Positions 52,401 to 57,170 are shown, numbered from the stretch's first letter. The stretch: DNA of 64,000 bases from Lumbricus rubellus (GCA_945859605.1 OX243815.1:35147785-35211784), one strand, 5' to 3'. Made by a program: numbers and translations. The notes: generated by a model from the sequence alone, not told the origin.

Positions 52401-54316
52401 CCTTATCTCTAGTAACTATTGTCCTTTTTATCATGCCTAATGTTGAATTTGCCTTCTTTGCTGCTTCAGTGCATTGCCTTGAAGGCTTTGCACTCTTGTG
52501 CATGATCACTCCTAAGTCCCTTTCTTCATCACTCACCCTCAGTGCCTTACCCCCCATTTCATATGCAAACTCCTGGTTCCTCCTTCCCATATTGTTCACC
52601 ATTGGAATAGCAGGCTTATACCTGCCTCCGAGTTGGAATAGCGTTATACCTATCGTAATTCGCTAATCACAGGCCATGCATACGGAAATTACCCACTACT
52701 TCCGCATAGGCCACATTTAAGCTAAAGAGTATGAGTTATACCCTCTTGTGCATATCGGCCCATGATTTTAGCATCAGCTATGCTGGCATGTGTTACGGCT
52801 GCAAGAAAAGACTCGTCTTCATCCCATTCAGTAGGCTAGGCTAAATGTCAAATTCATCGCTGAACTCTCTTACCCAAACTCTTTGAAGACCAGGTAAGCT
52901 CTAACATCTGGTTTTATTTTCCAGCAGGACGGTGCACCTGCTTGCTCGCACGGCAAGGCTGAATATGATGACTCTACCTTATTTTTGCCATCAACCGCAG
53001 TAACTTTATTGGCAAAGGTGACTAACAACCTCGCCAGACCTTAACGTTCTTGCTTATCACGTCTGGGTAGCTATGCTGGAACGCTGCAAGACATTTCATC
53101 CCAAGTTGGAGAACATTGGCTAGCTGAAGGAAGTCTTGGTGCTAATGTGGGATCATTTGCTACAGGACTTGATCAACAAGGCCATACGAAGCTTCACAAA
53201 AAGAATTCAAGCTCGTGTTAAAGCAGGGAGTGGACACTCCCATTATTCTTTACTATGAACAGCAAAGGTATTTCTGAGGTCATAGTGAAAAGTGATATCA
53301 TTTGACGTGGAAATCTACAAGTGATGTTAATTTTTCCACGGAAATTTTAAAAAACGGAATTCAAAGTTTAAACAGCTCTGTAACTTTTGATAACATAAAA
53401 AGTTTTGAGTGAAACTTTCACCGATTGTTGGAAATTCATTACCATGCTAATTGGAAAATTTTTGAAAAATTTCAATCGAATGCGAAGATATTGCATTTTA
53501 TCCGATGGTACACTTTTTTGGAGCCACCCTGTACTATCAGTTGCAGCTTAATACGGTGGCTATTTCTCATAGCGGCAGTAAATGGGTTAATGCACTCTTA
53601 TTATTATGGGGTTAAGAAAAATGAGCATTTAAAATCCATATTTATTATTTATATTGACATTTTTAAAGCTATATTATTAACAAACTTGATATTCTTAGTA
53701 TCTTAGCACATCTCTGAATAAAAACTCACACTGTTGGTAGTCAATTAACATTTTAGTATAATTTCATTTGCCTAAGGTGCTACTTCTTCTTTCCTCTCTT
53801 CCATCAGGTGTGTGCCGACAATGAGGTTTTTACAAGATGGCTCAAATTTTTTTGTCTCTGATAGTGTCCAGCACCAGCGCCATTCACATGTCCAAGCCTT
53901 ATAATTTATTATAAGGTACAGCTGCGCCCCAGGATTTTTTCCAATACGCAGAGCTTGCACAAATATAAAGCGAATGGTGATTGAAGCGAGTTTTATAGGC
54001 CTACTGGCGATTGTGAGGTATCGCCTACATAAGCTTTTTGCTGCATTCTGGGTATACGCATAGGCCTAGAGCTAATTTCAGATGTTGTTTGAAACGATAG
54101 ATTTTTATATAGTCAATAGAATAAGAATTACACAGCTTATAATATTTTACGCTTTAATTTGCGCAAGTGCATACGCCTGCGGGTGCCGCTGATAAGGTAC
54201 CACTAACTGACCATGTACATAGTTATTATATCGAAATTCATTACGTGAGTCACTCACTCTAACTGTTCGATTGTCTTGGGCAATTCATGCGCGATTTCAG
54301 ACATCGCTCCGGACAT
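28334..54316 (-). CDS. DAPP1: DAPP1-like adaptor: SH2 + PH protein, seven coding exons (3' end missing)
   Basis: Spliced minus-strand gene. Exons: 54316-54258, 48958-48833, 46598-46465, 40800-40676, 39327-39280, 36155-36007, 28421-28334; total 729 nt, 243 codons, with phases that agree at every junction and GT/AG at every intron. The product has an SH2 domain (about 21-108) with W21, the phosphotyrosine-binding R47 in YLIR and H69. A linker follows with a lone tyrosine Y126 at the place of the phosphorylated tyrosine of vertebrate DAPP1. The PH domain (about 149-243) starts SKEGFLTKQGGFVK and continues NWKTRWFVL..KYY; its K..K.R..Y basic pattern fits 3-phosphoinositide binding. Known DAPP1 is recruited to PI(3,4,5)P3/PI(3,4)P2 at the plasma membrane and links receptor tyrosine kinases to downstream effectors; function here is inferred. 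The last exon, about 20 codons in vertebrates, was not found. ATG 54316 is the first in frame after a TAG. Confidence 0.88.
28700..29485 (+). pseudogene. Frameshifted non-LTR reverse transcriptase in the terminal DAPP1-like intron region
   Basis: Three plus frames together follow a LINE RT: SFAHGLGPSNFHITIAGLKA (about 28830-28900), then TDYADDCYLVVPES (frame 28786-28995), which keeps the catalytic YADD. Then SWSINCNLCLNTSKS-like and LKILGVTFSERIGFSLHINN, and YSSPAWWEFPKLSNQERL (frame 28904-29482). At least two frameshifts make it dead. The downstream part is unusually long and intact. Clade not assigned. Confidence 0.75.
29486..29798. other. No gene seen
   Basis: Likely 3' UTR of the preceding LINE. 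It ends in CTTACTTACTTTATTCG near 29728-29745. Confidence 0.35.
29807..30059. mobile_element. hAT-like MITE (253 bp)
   Basis: Termini CAGGGCTGAAAGTG and CACTTTCAGCCCTG form a perfect 14-bp inverted repeat. The flanking 8-bp duplication GGAATGGG (29799-29806 and 30060-30067) is perfect. Inside are GAGACCCGG/CCGGGTCT words in both orientations. Confidence 0.9.
30068..31370. other. No gene recognised
   Basis: Short frames such as 30840-31046 (minus) carry no motif. Pyrimidine-rich T runs occur around 31140-31240, followed by AT-rich sequence. Confidence 0.4.
31379..32451. mobile_element. Composite TIR element: two direct copies around a passenger
   Basis: The outer ends CAGGGTCGGTGTTG and AACACCGGCCCTG are flanked by TTTATAAT (31371-31378) and TTTATAAG (32452-32459), a 7 of 8 match. 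Inside, a 330-bp unit (about 31384-31712) and a second, longer unit (about 32042-32446) are direct copies sharing CTCCCC/GGGGAG-rich blocks, ATGAAATCGGCTACAG and AGACTTTATATCGT. They are separated by about 330 bases of other DNA. Only the outer ends carry the duplication. Confidence 0.6.
32680..33041 (+). pseudogene. LINE RT C-terminal region, left part of a split copy
   Basis: An ATG-less frame reads MLYYSLIYPYLTYCNLIW, then LKKYAILFIANIPRRAHT, then HFYPTRKLTQSH at 33041, with one stop. It is the post-catalytic region of a non-LTR RT. It is interrupted by the hAT-like element 33042-34400 and resumes in the same frame at 34409. Confidence 0.75.
33042..34400. mobile_element. hAT-like element, TAGACCTGGGAGT family, copy B (1359 bp)
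   Basis: Starts TAGACCTGGGAGT and ends ACTCCCAGGTCTA, with a perfect 8-bp duplication AATCCCAC (33034-33041 and 34401-34408). Subterminal AAGTCGAC words mirror those of copy A. Orientation is inverted relative to copy A (14140-15713). Removing the element and one duplication copy restores a LINE reading frame, independent proof of the boundaries. Confidence 0.92.
34401..34500 (+). pseudogene. LINE RT C-terminal region, right part of the split copy
   Basis: Continues the frame of 32680-33041 as TRSFRHKFRL, a stop, then LLKKRLIFNIYGF. Confidence 0.7.
34512..34574. mobile_element. Minimal piggyBac-like MITE (63 bp)
   Basis: Starts CCCTTTAATGCCG and ends CGGCATTAAAGGG, a perfect 13-bp inverted repeat, bordered by TTAA on both sides (34508-34511 and 34575-34578). 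TTAA duplication and CCC/GGG ends are the piggyBac hallmarks. Only about 37 bases lie between the repeats. Confidence 0.75.
34579..35936. repeat. Intronic sequence with one LINE/SINE 3' tail
   Basis: At 35190-35285 stands a CAGGTCGGGAGCACCTCTGAG ... CTTGAAGTGGTGCTATA tail module like that at 25055. The rest is AT-rich intron 6 of the DAPP1-like gene with T-rich stretches and nothing else assignable. Confidence 0.5.
36007..36155 (-). CDS. DAPP1: DAPP1-like exon 6: PH domain core
   Basis: Acceptor TTATGCAACAG, donor GTCAGT. Reads NWKTRWFVLQKSNLKYYRLR then HPIRDIDLRDCTE and ends ENCFR (split codon). WKTRWF and KYY supply the remaining R and Y of the 3-phosphoinositide-binding pattern. Its upstream ATG (36164) lies in the intron and is not a start. 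149 nt. Confidence 0.93.
36458..36655 (+). mobile_element. tRNA-derived SINE, plus orientation
   Basis: Begins GCGCTGGTGTAGTGGTGG (A-box region), with GGTTCGAATCC as B box, TGAGCAAGTCCTTCACTC in the body, and GGGAGCGAATCTGAGTAG ... CTTGAAGGGGCGCTATA at the 3' end. It is the same family as 6650-6883 (minus) and 38625-38760 (minus, truncated). It lies in intron 6, antisense to the gene. Confidence 0.85.
36657..37085 (+). pseudogene. Non-LTR retrotransposon C-terminus with CCHC-like motif
   Basis: The frame 36627-37100 holds WCAEWSPADVVNHSLVV, GHWSTLNRFRTGQGRCAA and CSCGEIQTMSHIIKDC (C-x-C-x8-H-x4-C), then FLGGLTALHVADEAAVQWL. This motif chain is a familiar C-terminus of invertebrate LINE polyproteins. 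An (AAT)n-like tail ends it. The frame is intact for about 140 codons; the RT domain is absent. Confidence 0.75.
37140..37440 (-). pseudogene. L2/CR1-like LINE C-terminal fragment, minus
   Basis: Minus frame: GHRSLCSANQGVFLSFSHSS followed by HFAFDGPVTWNNLFHRT and LFRKCLKYILFKK. The GPVTWNNL block is the conserved W-N-x-L of LINE RT C-termini. Confidence 0.7.
37450..37935 (+). pseudogene. L2/CR1-like LINE C-terminal fragment, plus
   Basis: The plus strand reads INSAARLIVCLLKYSRIS, DELHWLPLCARTQFQILTL, KAQQGLAPIYLIDV then a stop, and later SFDSIVPSLWNAI. It ends with GAGGTGCTTTATAAATG and an AT-rich tail. Several stops. Confidence 0.75.
38155..38590 (-). pseudogene. LINE C-terminal fragment, minus, with (GAAT)n-type tail
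   Basis: The minus frame 38589-38263 ends in RAISVEGVAVWNDLPLELHL. Downstream on the minus strand come GTCAGCAGCACCTCTCAGCAG and GTGGTATATAAATCCTTGAATGAATG (in parts), the tail module of the L2/CR1-like family. Confidence 0.7.
38625..38830 (-). mobile_element. Truncated SINE (minus) abutting a LINE 3' tail (plus)
   Basis: 38625-38758, minus strand, keeps the SINE body (AGTCCTTCACTCGCAATTGC) and 3' module but lacks the tRNA head. From 38762 on, the plus strand shows GGGCTGAGCACCTCTGAGTAG and a GGGGCGCTATATAAAT tail with (GAAT)n. Two elements stand tail-opposed. Confidence 0.7.
38880..39275. other. Intronic, one degenerate tail module
   Basis: At about 39112-39190 a weak copy of the LINE/SINE 3' part (TTCACTCACAATTGCCC ... 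CTCCTCTGAG) is visible. Nothing else. Confidence 0.35.
39280..39327 (-). CDS. DAPP1: DAPP1-like exon 5: PH domain first strand (48 nt)
   Basis: A 16-codon exon, AGSKEGFLTKQGGFVK, with acceptor AATTATTCAG and donor GTGAGC, phase 0 at both sides. KEGFLTKQGG is the first beta strand of the PH domain and holds the lysines of the phosphoinositide pocket. It is too short for open-frame listing but unmistakable in context. Confidence 0.92.
39330..40670. other. Intron 4 of the DAPP1-like gene, no assigned feature except a MITE end
   Basis: Around 40440-40495 a CCTTAATGCGGCCCTTCC stretch resembles the right end of the CAGGGCCGG hAT-like family. The left end was not found. A possible degraded LINE lies at 39700-40260 (WxxTxKKINWME-like fragments), too weak to call. 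Confidence 0.35.
40676..40800 (-). CDS. DAPP1: DAPP1-like exon 4: SH2 end and tyrosine-bearing linker
   Basis: Acceptor TTTGACACAG, donor GTAAGT. Reads VITVLKYPYPNIVKEPDQYD then CIRVHAHMGKHSS. The LKYPYP block is the SH2-to-linker transition of DAPP1. The QYD tyrosine (residue 126) aligns with the Src-family phosphorylation site of vertebrate DAPP1; whether it is phosphorylated here is inference. 125 nt. Confidence 0.9.
41262..41345 (+). other. tRNA-like sequence (SINE head or tRNA pseudogene)
   Basis: GGGGCCCAGTAGAGTAATGG has an A-box-like start and GGTTCGAGCCC is a good B box; GCCCAG and TTGGGC can pair as an acceptor stem. The anticodon arm does not close convincingly, so a functional tRNA is unlikely. 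Confidence 0.5.
41394..41640. mobile_element. piggyBac-like palindromic MITE, left half
   Basis: TTAA followed by CCCATATGTGGCTAGCGTCAG and GTTTAAACTGAC, closely matching the left part of 54515-55198 for about 230 bases. The right end is missing. Confidence 0.65.
41756..42217 (+). pseudogene. RTE-like LINE C-terminus
   Basis: ATG-less start SGLFCATLYSSETWPMT, then RMEAAHHQWQRKILGIMW, NEEIRRRTRMEKLEEV, RLHWLEHLHHMDEDKIPRQA, then a nonsense codon in GxxKKRGRPRKNW and a frameshift to SKDLMDGGLTWEKAAGAAQD. This is the standard RTE-type end (ETW, GH/EHL..MD, GRPRKNW). Dead copy in intron 3. Confidence 0.8.
42240..42700. other. Intronic; possible mariner terminus at 42533
   Basis: ACAAGGTGGGCCAAAAAAGAC near 42533 resembles mariner-type ends in this window, but no partner end with TA was found. 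Confidence 0.3.
42700..43262 (+). repeat. Tandem repeat of about 155-160 bp with ATGGCGGC motifs
   Basis: Three to four imperfect units, each with one to three AAAATGGCGGC words (near 42720, 42875-42900, 43027-43062, 43205) followed by GGCTATAAGTGAAGT, GGAAACATGATTTCAGAG and GGTCAAGGAATGC blocks. Located in intron 3 of the DAPP1-like gene. The ATGGCGGC word equals the core recognised by YY1-type zinc-finger proteins; binding is not shown. Confidence 0.75.
43263..43435 (-). pseudogene. LINE RT C-terminal fragment
   Basis: Minus frame: IAYRVCVLVRRCFEGLAPLY then LQELCFPTPDVQRRYTVQL. This is the post-HWLP block of L2/CR1-like LINEs. Short and truncated on both sides. Confidence 0.65.
43436..44070. 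other. Intronic, nothing assignable
   Basis: Two TAGGCCTA octamers (about 43762 and 43989). Small frames without motifs. Confidence 0.35.
44073..44165. repeat. CATRGGCGGAGACTTGG family, terminus
   Basis: CATAGGCGGAGACTTGGTC with TAGAAATTCGGGGGAGACGAACGAG follows the left side of the complete element at 63002-63345. The right end is not seen here. Relatives at 46919 and 56750. Confidence 0.5.
44210..45064 (-). pseudogene. Frameshifted non-LTR reverse transcriptase, minus
   Basis: The minus strand from 45064 reads KSSKAAGYNNILPAEFLKHL, then IPREWRQAKIIAIQEPGRDG (RT motifs 0-1). Broken frames follow (NQAGFRQGRCTWDQ-like; about 44590-44790), and then RKFAYADDIALAAHAASLEE with an intact YADD near 44400 and WRLIPSTTKT. 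Three or more frameshifts. It covers most of the RT domain, the most complete one in the window apart from 12980. Clade not assigned. Confidence 0.8.
45168..45208. repeat. G/C-run palindrome
   Basis: GTTCCCTTGCCCCCCCCCC, a short GA centre, then the complementary G run ending GGCAAGGGAAC: a perfect 41-base hairpin. It lies next to GGGGGACAAATGCATG, a phrase also seen in the 63002-63345 element. Confidence 0.7.
45209..46460. other. Intronic, nothing assignable
   Basis: Short frames on both strands without motifs. Repeated TGAATATTCA words occur around 45870-46000. Confidence 0.35.
46465..46598 (-). CDS. DAPP1: DAPP1-like exon 3: SH2 domain, second half
   Basis: Acceptor TTTGTGTAAAG, donor GTATGT. 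Reads AKDSVKHYPVTFDGMQFKFG and goes on to FLQHFEDQPLLAGESG. KHY carries the beta-D histidine of the phosphotyrosine pocket. The exon has no ATG at its start and lies off the usual open-frame lists. 134 nt, entering in phase 2 and leaving in phase 1. Confidence 0.92.
46625..46695 (-). repeat. LINE/SINE 3' tail module, minus
   Basis: Minus strand: CCATGGAAGCGCTTCTGAGTAG, then CTTGAAGGGGTGCTATATAAA (given in parts). The shared 3' module, 30 bp outside the acceptor of exon 3. Confidence 0.65.
46919..47300. mobile_element. CATRGGCGGAGACTTGG family copy
   Basis: Starts CATGGGTGGAGACTTGGTC. It carries GAGTGGCCGAAAGA, TTTCTGACGACCT and AGTCATTTGG blocks in the same order as the 63002-63345 element. 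The right terminus is decayed (GGGGGGGGACAAA near 47272). Confidence 0.55.
47455..48267. mobile_element. Chimeric remnant: LINE RT snippet plus right half of a maT-like element
   Basis: 47455-47497 repeats the LINE block LGVTFSERIGFSLHI found at 29128-29180, then passes into maT-type subterminal sequence (ATATCAAGCTAAAATTTCTCC). At the right, 48130-48267 shows GGACCAAGAATATGATTC and ends GGCTTACTTTTTTTTAAACA then CGGTG before TA. The left maT end is missing. Confidence 0.5.
48268..48690. other. Intronic, nothing assignable
   Basis: A short frame at 48356-48676 has G-rich composition and no motif. Confidence 0.35.
48691..49292 (+). repeat. Direct duplication flanking the SH2 exon
   Basis: 48691-48795 and 49190-49292 are near-identical over about 100 bases (TTTTATAGAAATGGAAGCTA ... 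GGCTAGAATGTTCTTATCTAG) in the same orientation, one on each side of exon 2. Confidence 0.75.
48833..48958 (-). CDS. DAPP1: DAPP1-like exon 2: SH2 domain, first half
   Basis: Acceptor TTTATTGCAG, donor GTAAGT. Begins WFHPKADRHIAESLLLQNGE and ends DYSLSVR (codon split). W21 and R28 are the conserved SH2 start and alpha-A arginine; GSYLIR supplies the FLVR-type arginine R47. The 126-nt exon is flanked by two direct copies of a 100-bp intronic sequence (48691-48795 and 49190-49292). Confidence 0.92.
49420..49765 (+). repeat. Tandem repeat, about 125-bp period, three units
   Basis: AGATGCCGGCTTAAAATGCTA (49427), AGATGACAGCTTAAAGTGCTA (49552) and AGATGATGGCTTAAAATACGA (49677) recur at 125-base spacing. 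Conserved GTGTGCAAATT blocks follow each. Degenerate, non-coding. Confidence 0.65.
49766..50150. other. Intronic, nothing assignable
   Basis: May include the 5' part of the mariner copy that follows, but no terminus was found. Confidence 0.3.
50182..50575 (+). pseudogene. maT-like (DD37D) mariner transposase, C-terminal half
   Basis: The frame gives EPGVKINGQYYRDVLLKQG, IFQQDSAPAHRARD and LNSPDLNPVDY. The second catalytic D (QQD) and the third (VDY) are separated by 37 residues, the DD37D spacing of the maT group of Tc1/mariner. A one-base shift after VDYR restores WSVMQEKVYRSRICDVSELQ and DAWDEMDQRIIDESVK before a stop near 50573. The DNA-binding half is missing. A CACCGTG-type terminus stands at about 50744-50750. 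Lies in intron 1. Confidence 0.85.
51240..51560 (+). pseudogene. Mariner transposase N-terminal remnant
   Basis: Plus frames hold IRTLREQNLGHRAVIAK, resembling the first helix-turn-helix, AICKRV ... RSDVGREAGS, and NSLGIRKSQVCEAHHGR, the second helix-turn-helix. Order and spacing fit mariner transposases. Multiple frameshifts. Confidence 0.55.
51590..52640 (-). pseudogene. CR1-like LINE 3' end with (TTATG)n tail, nested in a mariner
   Basis: Minus frame 52602-52192: KALRVSDEERDLGVIMHKSA, then YKSLVRPQLEYCIQAWNPYL, LEKVQRRATKMIWGYKDLSY, ERCGLTTLERRRS. An in-frame TGA stands where the family has an arginine, after which the frame continues GDLIEAYKIITGKEALCWEK, GHRYKLFKKPTGTLGQKFFS and VIDIWNGLDDSTV to a stop near 51945. 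The tail at 51853-51876 is (CATAA)n, read TTATG on this strand. 51590-51850 beyond the tail is unassigned and may be a separate insertion. Only one nonsense codon in about 220 codons, so relatively young. Confidence 0.8.
52915..53262 (+). pseudogene. Mariner transposase catalytic remnant
   Basis: FQQDGAPACSHGKAEY carries the second catalytic D. After a frameshift, SPDLNVLAYHVWVAMLERC stands where SPDLNPLDY is expected (third D lost, LAY), followed by KEVLVLMWDHLLQDLINKAI and RSFTKRIQARVKAGSGH. Dead. Confidence 0.7.
53534..54257. other. Intronic, nothing assignable
   Basis: A GGGTTAA end-like word occurs near 53583, but no partner. Two TAGGCCTA octamers (about 53997 and 54060). No gene. Confidence 0.35.
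54258..54316 (-). CDS. DAPP1: DAPP1-like exon 1 (start codon)
   Basis: Encodes MSGAMSEIAHELPKTIEQL plus two bases of a split Glu codon, then donor GTGAGT. The upstream in-frame TAG (about 50 bases before) leaves this ATG as the first start. A CTACAG acceptor-like site lies about 28 bases upstream of the ATG, so an upstream non-coding exon is possible. The exon has no homology of its own; it is chosen because its phase (GA|A) and LEW junction fit exon 2 exactly. A perfect 40-bp inverted repeat lies 52-144 bases upstream. Confidence 0.7.
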
Positions 54317-54367
54317 CAGAGCAAATTCTTTCCAGCAATTCTTCCTGTAGTCAAAGAAATAGAACTA

Positions 54368-54460
54368 TAATGGTTGCTTTGTTTATCCTCATTCTGTAGT
54401 GAACATTCCTAAGCTTTGACAATGTTCACTACAGAATGAGGATAAACAAAGCAACCATTA
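54368..54460. repeat. Perfect 40-bp inverted repeat with 13-nt loop
   Basis: Arms 54368-54407 and 54421-54460 are exact reverse complements over 40 bases; the spacer is 54408-54420. The near arm is 52 bases upstream of the start codon of the DAPP1-like gene, on its 5' side. No target duplication or known terminus is present. Origin unknown: recent template-switch duplication, a hairpin RNA gene, or an assembly artefact. Confidence 0.9.
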
Positions 54461-54514
54461 TTACTTCAAATTTTAACAACATCCTATGACAACAATGGCC
54501 ACTGACGTCTTTAA

Positions 54515-55198
54515 CCCATATCCGGCTGCTGCTGATGATGATGTTTCTCTGCCCGAAGGCAGGTTCATTGGCTTTACGCTCCTGAGGATGAGATGAGTGA
54601 GGTGGTTTCCCGTTGCCTTCCCCACAGACAATGATGGGTAAGTAACTTACCCAAGGTCGCTCCGCAGGAGCTTGCGCCTCTGCGTCCCACACGTGCTAGC
54701 CTGAGATATTGAAATCTCTGAATGTCAACTCCCAGCCCGGGGCTTGAACCGCAGTCCTTTGCAACCAACAGACGAATGCCGCTCGCGCTTACCGGTGTAG
54801 CTAACTAGGCTAACAATATCCGGCTAGCGTCAGTTTAAACTGACACACAGAAAGTGGCGGTTTCTTGGCTCTATTAAGTTGCATTTTCTGTATTTAACCA
54901 TTTTTAGATGCCATTCTAAGACCTGTGTGAATATTTATGCGGATTTATTTCAGTTGTTTTGAGCTGGCATACGTAGCAAAAAAATATTTTTCTTGATAAA
55001 CCGAAATATTTAAATATGCATTCTTCAAAAATACAAAATAAATAGCGTCAACTCATATTTTAATAATATGGTAATGCAAAACTTCACCACAAGCTTCCTA
55101 AAGGTAGTTATGATGATTATTTTAAAAAATAATTTCAATATTGAAAAATACAAGAATTTTCATACCATCAGTTTAAACTGACGCTAGCCACATATGGG
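54515..55198. mobile_element. piggyBac-like palindromic MITE, split by a SINE
   Basis: Left end TTAA + CCCATAT; right end ACGCTAGCCACATATGGG followed by TTGG, a decayed TTAA. After removal of the SINE (54528-54815 plus one duplication), the left end continues CCGGCTAGCGTCAGTTTAAACTG, which is mirrored by CAGTTTAAACTGACGCTAGCC at the right. The interior matches 41394-41640. Non-coding. Confidence 0.75.
54528..54815 (-). mobile_element. tRNA-derived SINE inserted in the piggyBac-like MITE
   Basis: Flanked by a perfect 10-bp duplication ATATCCGGCT (54518-54527 and 54816-54825). Minus strand: a GTTAGCTACACCGGTAAGC head, B box GGTTCAAGCCCC, body GGGAAGGCAACGGGAAACC, and a GCAGAGAAACATCATCATC tail. 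It is a different SINE family from those at 6650 and 36458. Confidence 0.8.
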
Positions 55199-55259
55199 TT
55201 GGTGGTTTTCCCCAGTCTTATCCACTACGTCCTCCATTGTGCTTATCTAAGGAATGTGT

Positions 55260-55392
55260 AAACATACTGTATTTATGTATGTATCTATGTAAGTATGCAT
55301 GTATGTATTTATGTATGTATGTATGTACATACGCATGTATGTATGTATGCATTGTTTGTATGTATGTGTGTATGCATGTATATATGTATGTA
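55260..55392 (+). repeat. (ATGT)n microsatellite, left part
   Basis: Imperfect (TATG)n. It continues on the far side of the maT-like element at 56594-56620, so the mariner inserted into the microsatellite. It generates spurious open frames on both strands. Confidence 0.85.
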
Positions 55393-56593
55393 CATCGTGA
55401 TTCAAACAAAAGTAAGCCAAATTGTTTTTCATATATCTCTAATGCCTGATAACATATCATGCAAAAATTTTCCAAATATCTAGAGAAGTGGACCAAGAAT
55501 ATGATTCCAAAATTTCAAGAGATAAAGTTGAACGGATAAGAAGATATGAATCTTTAAACTTCATATACCGAAATTGCAGTTTACAAGCAATTTTCTGTCA
55601 GATTCAATCAAAAGTCATCTAAACTGTTTTTCTTATATCTCCAATGCCTGATAATTAATCTTACTAAACTTTTCCAGATATTTAGAGAATGGAACCAAGA
55701 ATATGACTCCAAAATATCATGTCATAAATTTGAACGGATAGAAAGATATGGATATTTCAACTTCATCACCAGAAATTTAAGTTTTCAGCAAGTCGGTTAT
55801 GGTGTTCGTTGCGGTTTCGATGCTTGATAGTTCCCAATTTTGGTCTTCAGGGACCCTGGAGTAAAATTAACGGAATATATTATCGCAATGTTCTGCTATA
55901 ACAACCTCTTCGACCTGTTATCAGAAATCCATAGCCACAGAAGGCTGCTTTCTTTTTCAACAGAACAGCGCCAGCCCACATAGCCACAGAAACCATCGAA
56001 ATGCTGACAATCTTCATTTCTCCAACATTATGGCCTCCGAACAGCCCAGATTTGAATCCTGTCGACTATAAAGTGTGGAGTGTGATGCAAGACTGAGTCT
56101 AGCACACAACAATCCATGATGTAGCCTAAACGATCTGAAGCAACGCTTGTTGGAAGTGTGGGATGGCCTGGACCAGAGAATAATCGACGATGCTGTTGCC
56201 TAATGACGCCAGCACCATTTGCGTGCAAGCAGATGTAGGACATTTTGAGCATGTTATTTAATTAAATAATCAAACCATACTGTTGGGGGTCATAATTATT
56301 GTTAGTTCAATTCTCTACATATCTGGAAAATTTTAGAATGATTAATCATCCGGCATTGGAGATAATAAGGAAACATTTTTCGAATCTGACAGAAAATTGC
56401 CTGTAAACTGCAATTTCGTCATATAAAGTTTCAATATTCATATATTTTTATCGGTTCAACTTTATCTCATGAAATTTTGGAATCATATTCTTGGTCCAAT
56501 TCTCTAAATATTTGGAAATATTTAGCTTGATATGTTATCAGGCATTAGAGATATATGAAAAACAATTTGGCTTACTTTTTTTAAATCACTGTG
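55393..56593. mobile_element. maT-like mariner, complete ends, defective (1201 bp)
   Basis: Starts CATCGTGATTCAAACAAAAG and ends TTTTTTTAAATCACTGTG, bordered by TA (55391-55392, 56594-56595). Long subterminal similarity on both sides (TATCTCTAATGCCTGATAAC, GGACCAAGAATATGATTCC). Transposase remnant at 55857-56250. Same family as 57171-58388. Confidence 0.9.
55857..56250 (+). pseudogene. maT-like transposase remnant (plus)
   Basis: DPGVKINGIYYRNVLL, stops, then FFNRTAPAHIATETIEM and PPNSPDLNPVDYKVWSVMQD with further stops. The catalytic FQQD is FFNR, so the second catalytic D is absent. The same FNRTAPAH is found in the neighbour at 57.8 kb. Confidence 0.8.
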
Positions 56594-57170
56594 TATGTAT
56601 GTATGTATGTACGTATATATATATACATAGACGCCGAGTTGACCCGAAAAGTGGGGGTGCCCAAAAGAATGTGAAAATACGCGCGCGTGAGCGCGCGAAA
56701 ATTTTTTCACCCTTTTTTTCATAGGAGACTTGTTGAAATCACCAATATTTATAGGCGGAGACTTGGTCCTGGTTTGTAGGGATGAACTTGCGGCCAAAGG
56801 ATGGTCGCCGAGAAGCACAGCACCGAGCATGAAAGGGATTTGGGAAGGAATGTGCTCCTCTCCATTTTCGATTTTTTATTGCCACACTGCGGTGGTAGCA
56901 TCTTAGGCTATCATTTTGACGCCATGGCATCCTTGTCAAAATTTCCTATTATCTCAATAATCTTAAAGACAAGATTTAAGACTTCAATGAAATAATGTTC
57001 TTCCCAATTTAAATTTTGTGATCATTCTATGTATTTCATGTAGCCTAGTTTTCTTGGAATCCGCACAGAAGAAAGGCACAATCTTCGTATGCATGGGCGT
57101 CTTAGAGCACTCTCTCCTAATTAGGTCAACAGACTCAAATTTTGCACAAGAAATCAAACAATTGGCTATA
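56594..57170. other. Microsatellite remainder and a CATRGGCGGAG-type fragment
   Basis: 56594-56628 continues the (ATGT)n array. At 56749 TATAGGCGGAGACTTGGTCC begins a fragment of the CATRGGCGGAGACTTGG family (GCGGCCAAAGGATGGTCGCC). The rest is unassigned. Confidence 0.5.

Larger units (their letters stand above)
50880..53531. mobile_element. Mariner-like element (TA-flanked), interrupted by a CR1-like LINE
   Basis: Left end CAGGGTAGCTCAAAAATG and right end TTTTTTGGAGCCACCCTG, bordered by TA (50878-50879 and 53532-53533); both continue with a GTACCA..AAA.ATG block and, deeper, GAAACTTTCA near both ends. A decayed transposase is split on the two sides of a LINE insertion: the N-terminal part at 51240-51560 and the catalytic part at 52915-53262, both plus strand. 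The native element would be about 1.6-1.8 kb. Confidence 0.8.

Noticed and set aside
55218..55496. Frames on both strands across 55.2-55.5 kb
   Set aside because: Again (ATGT)n microsatellite products.
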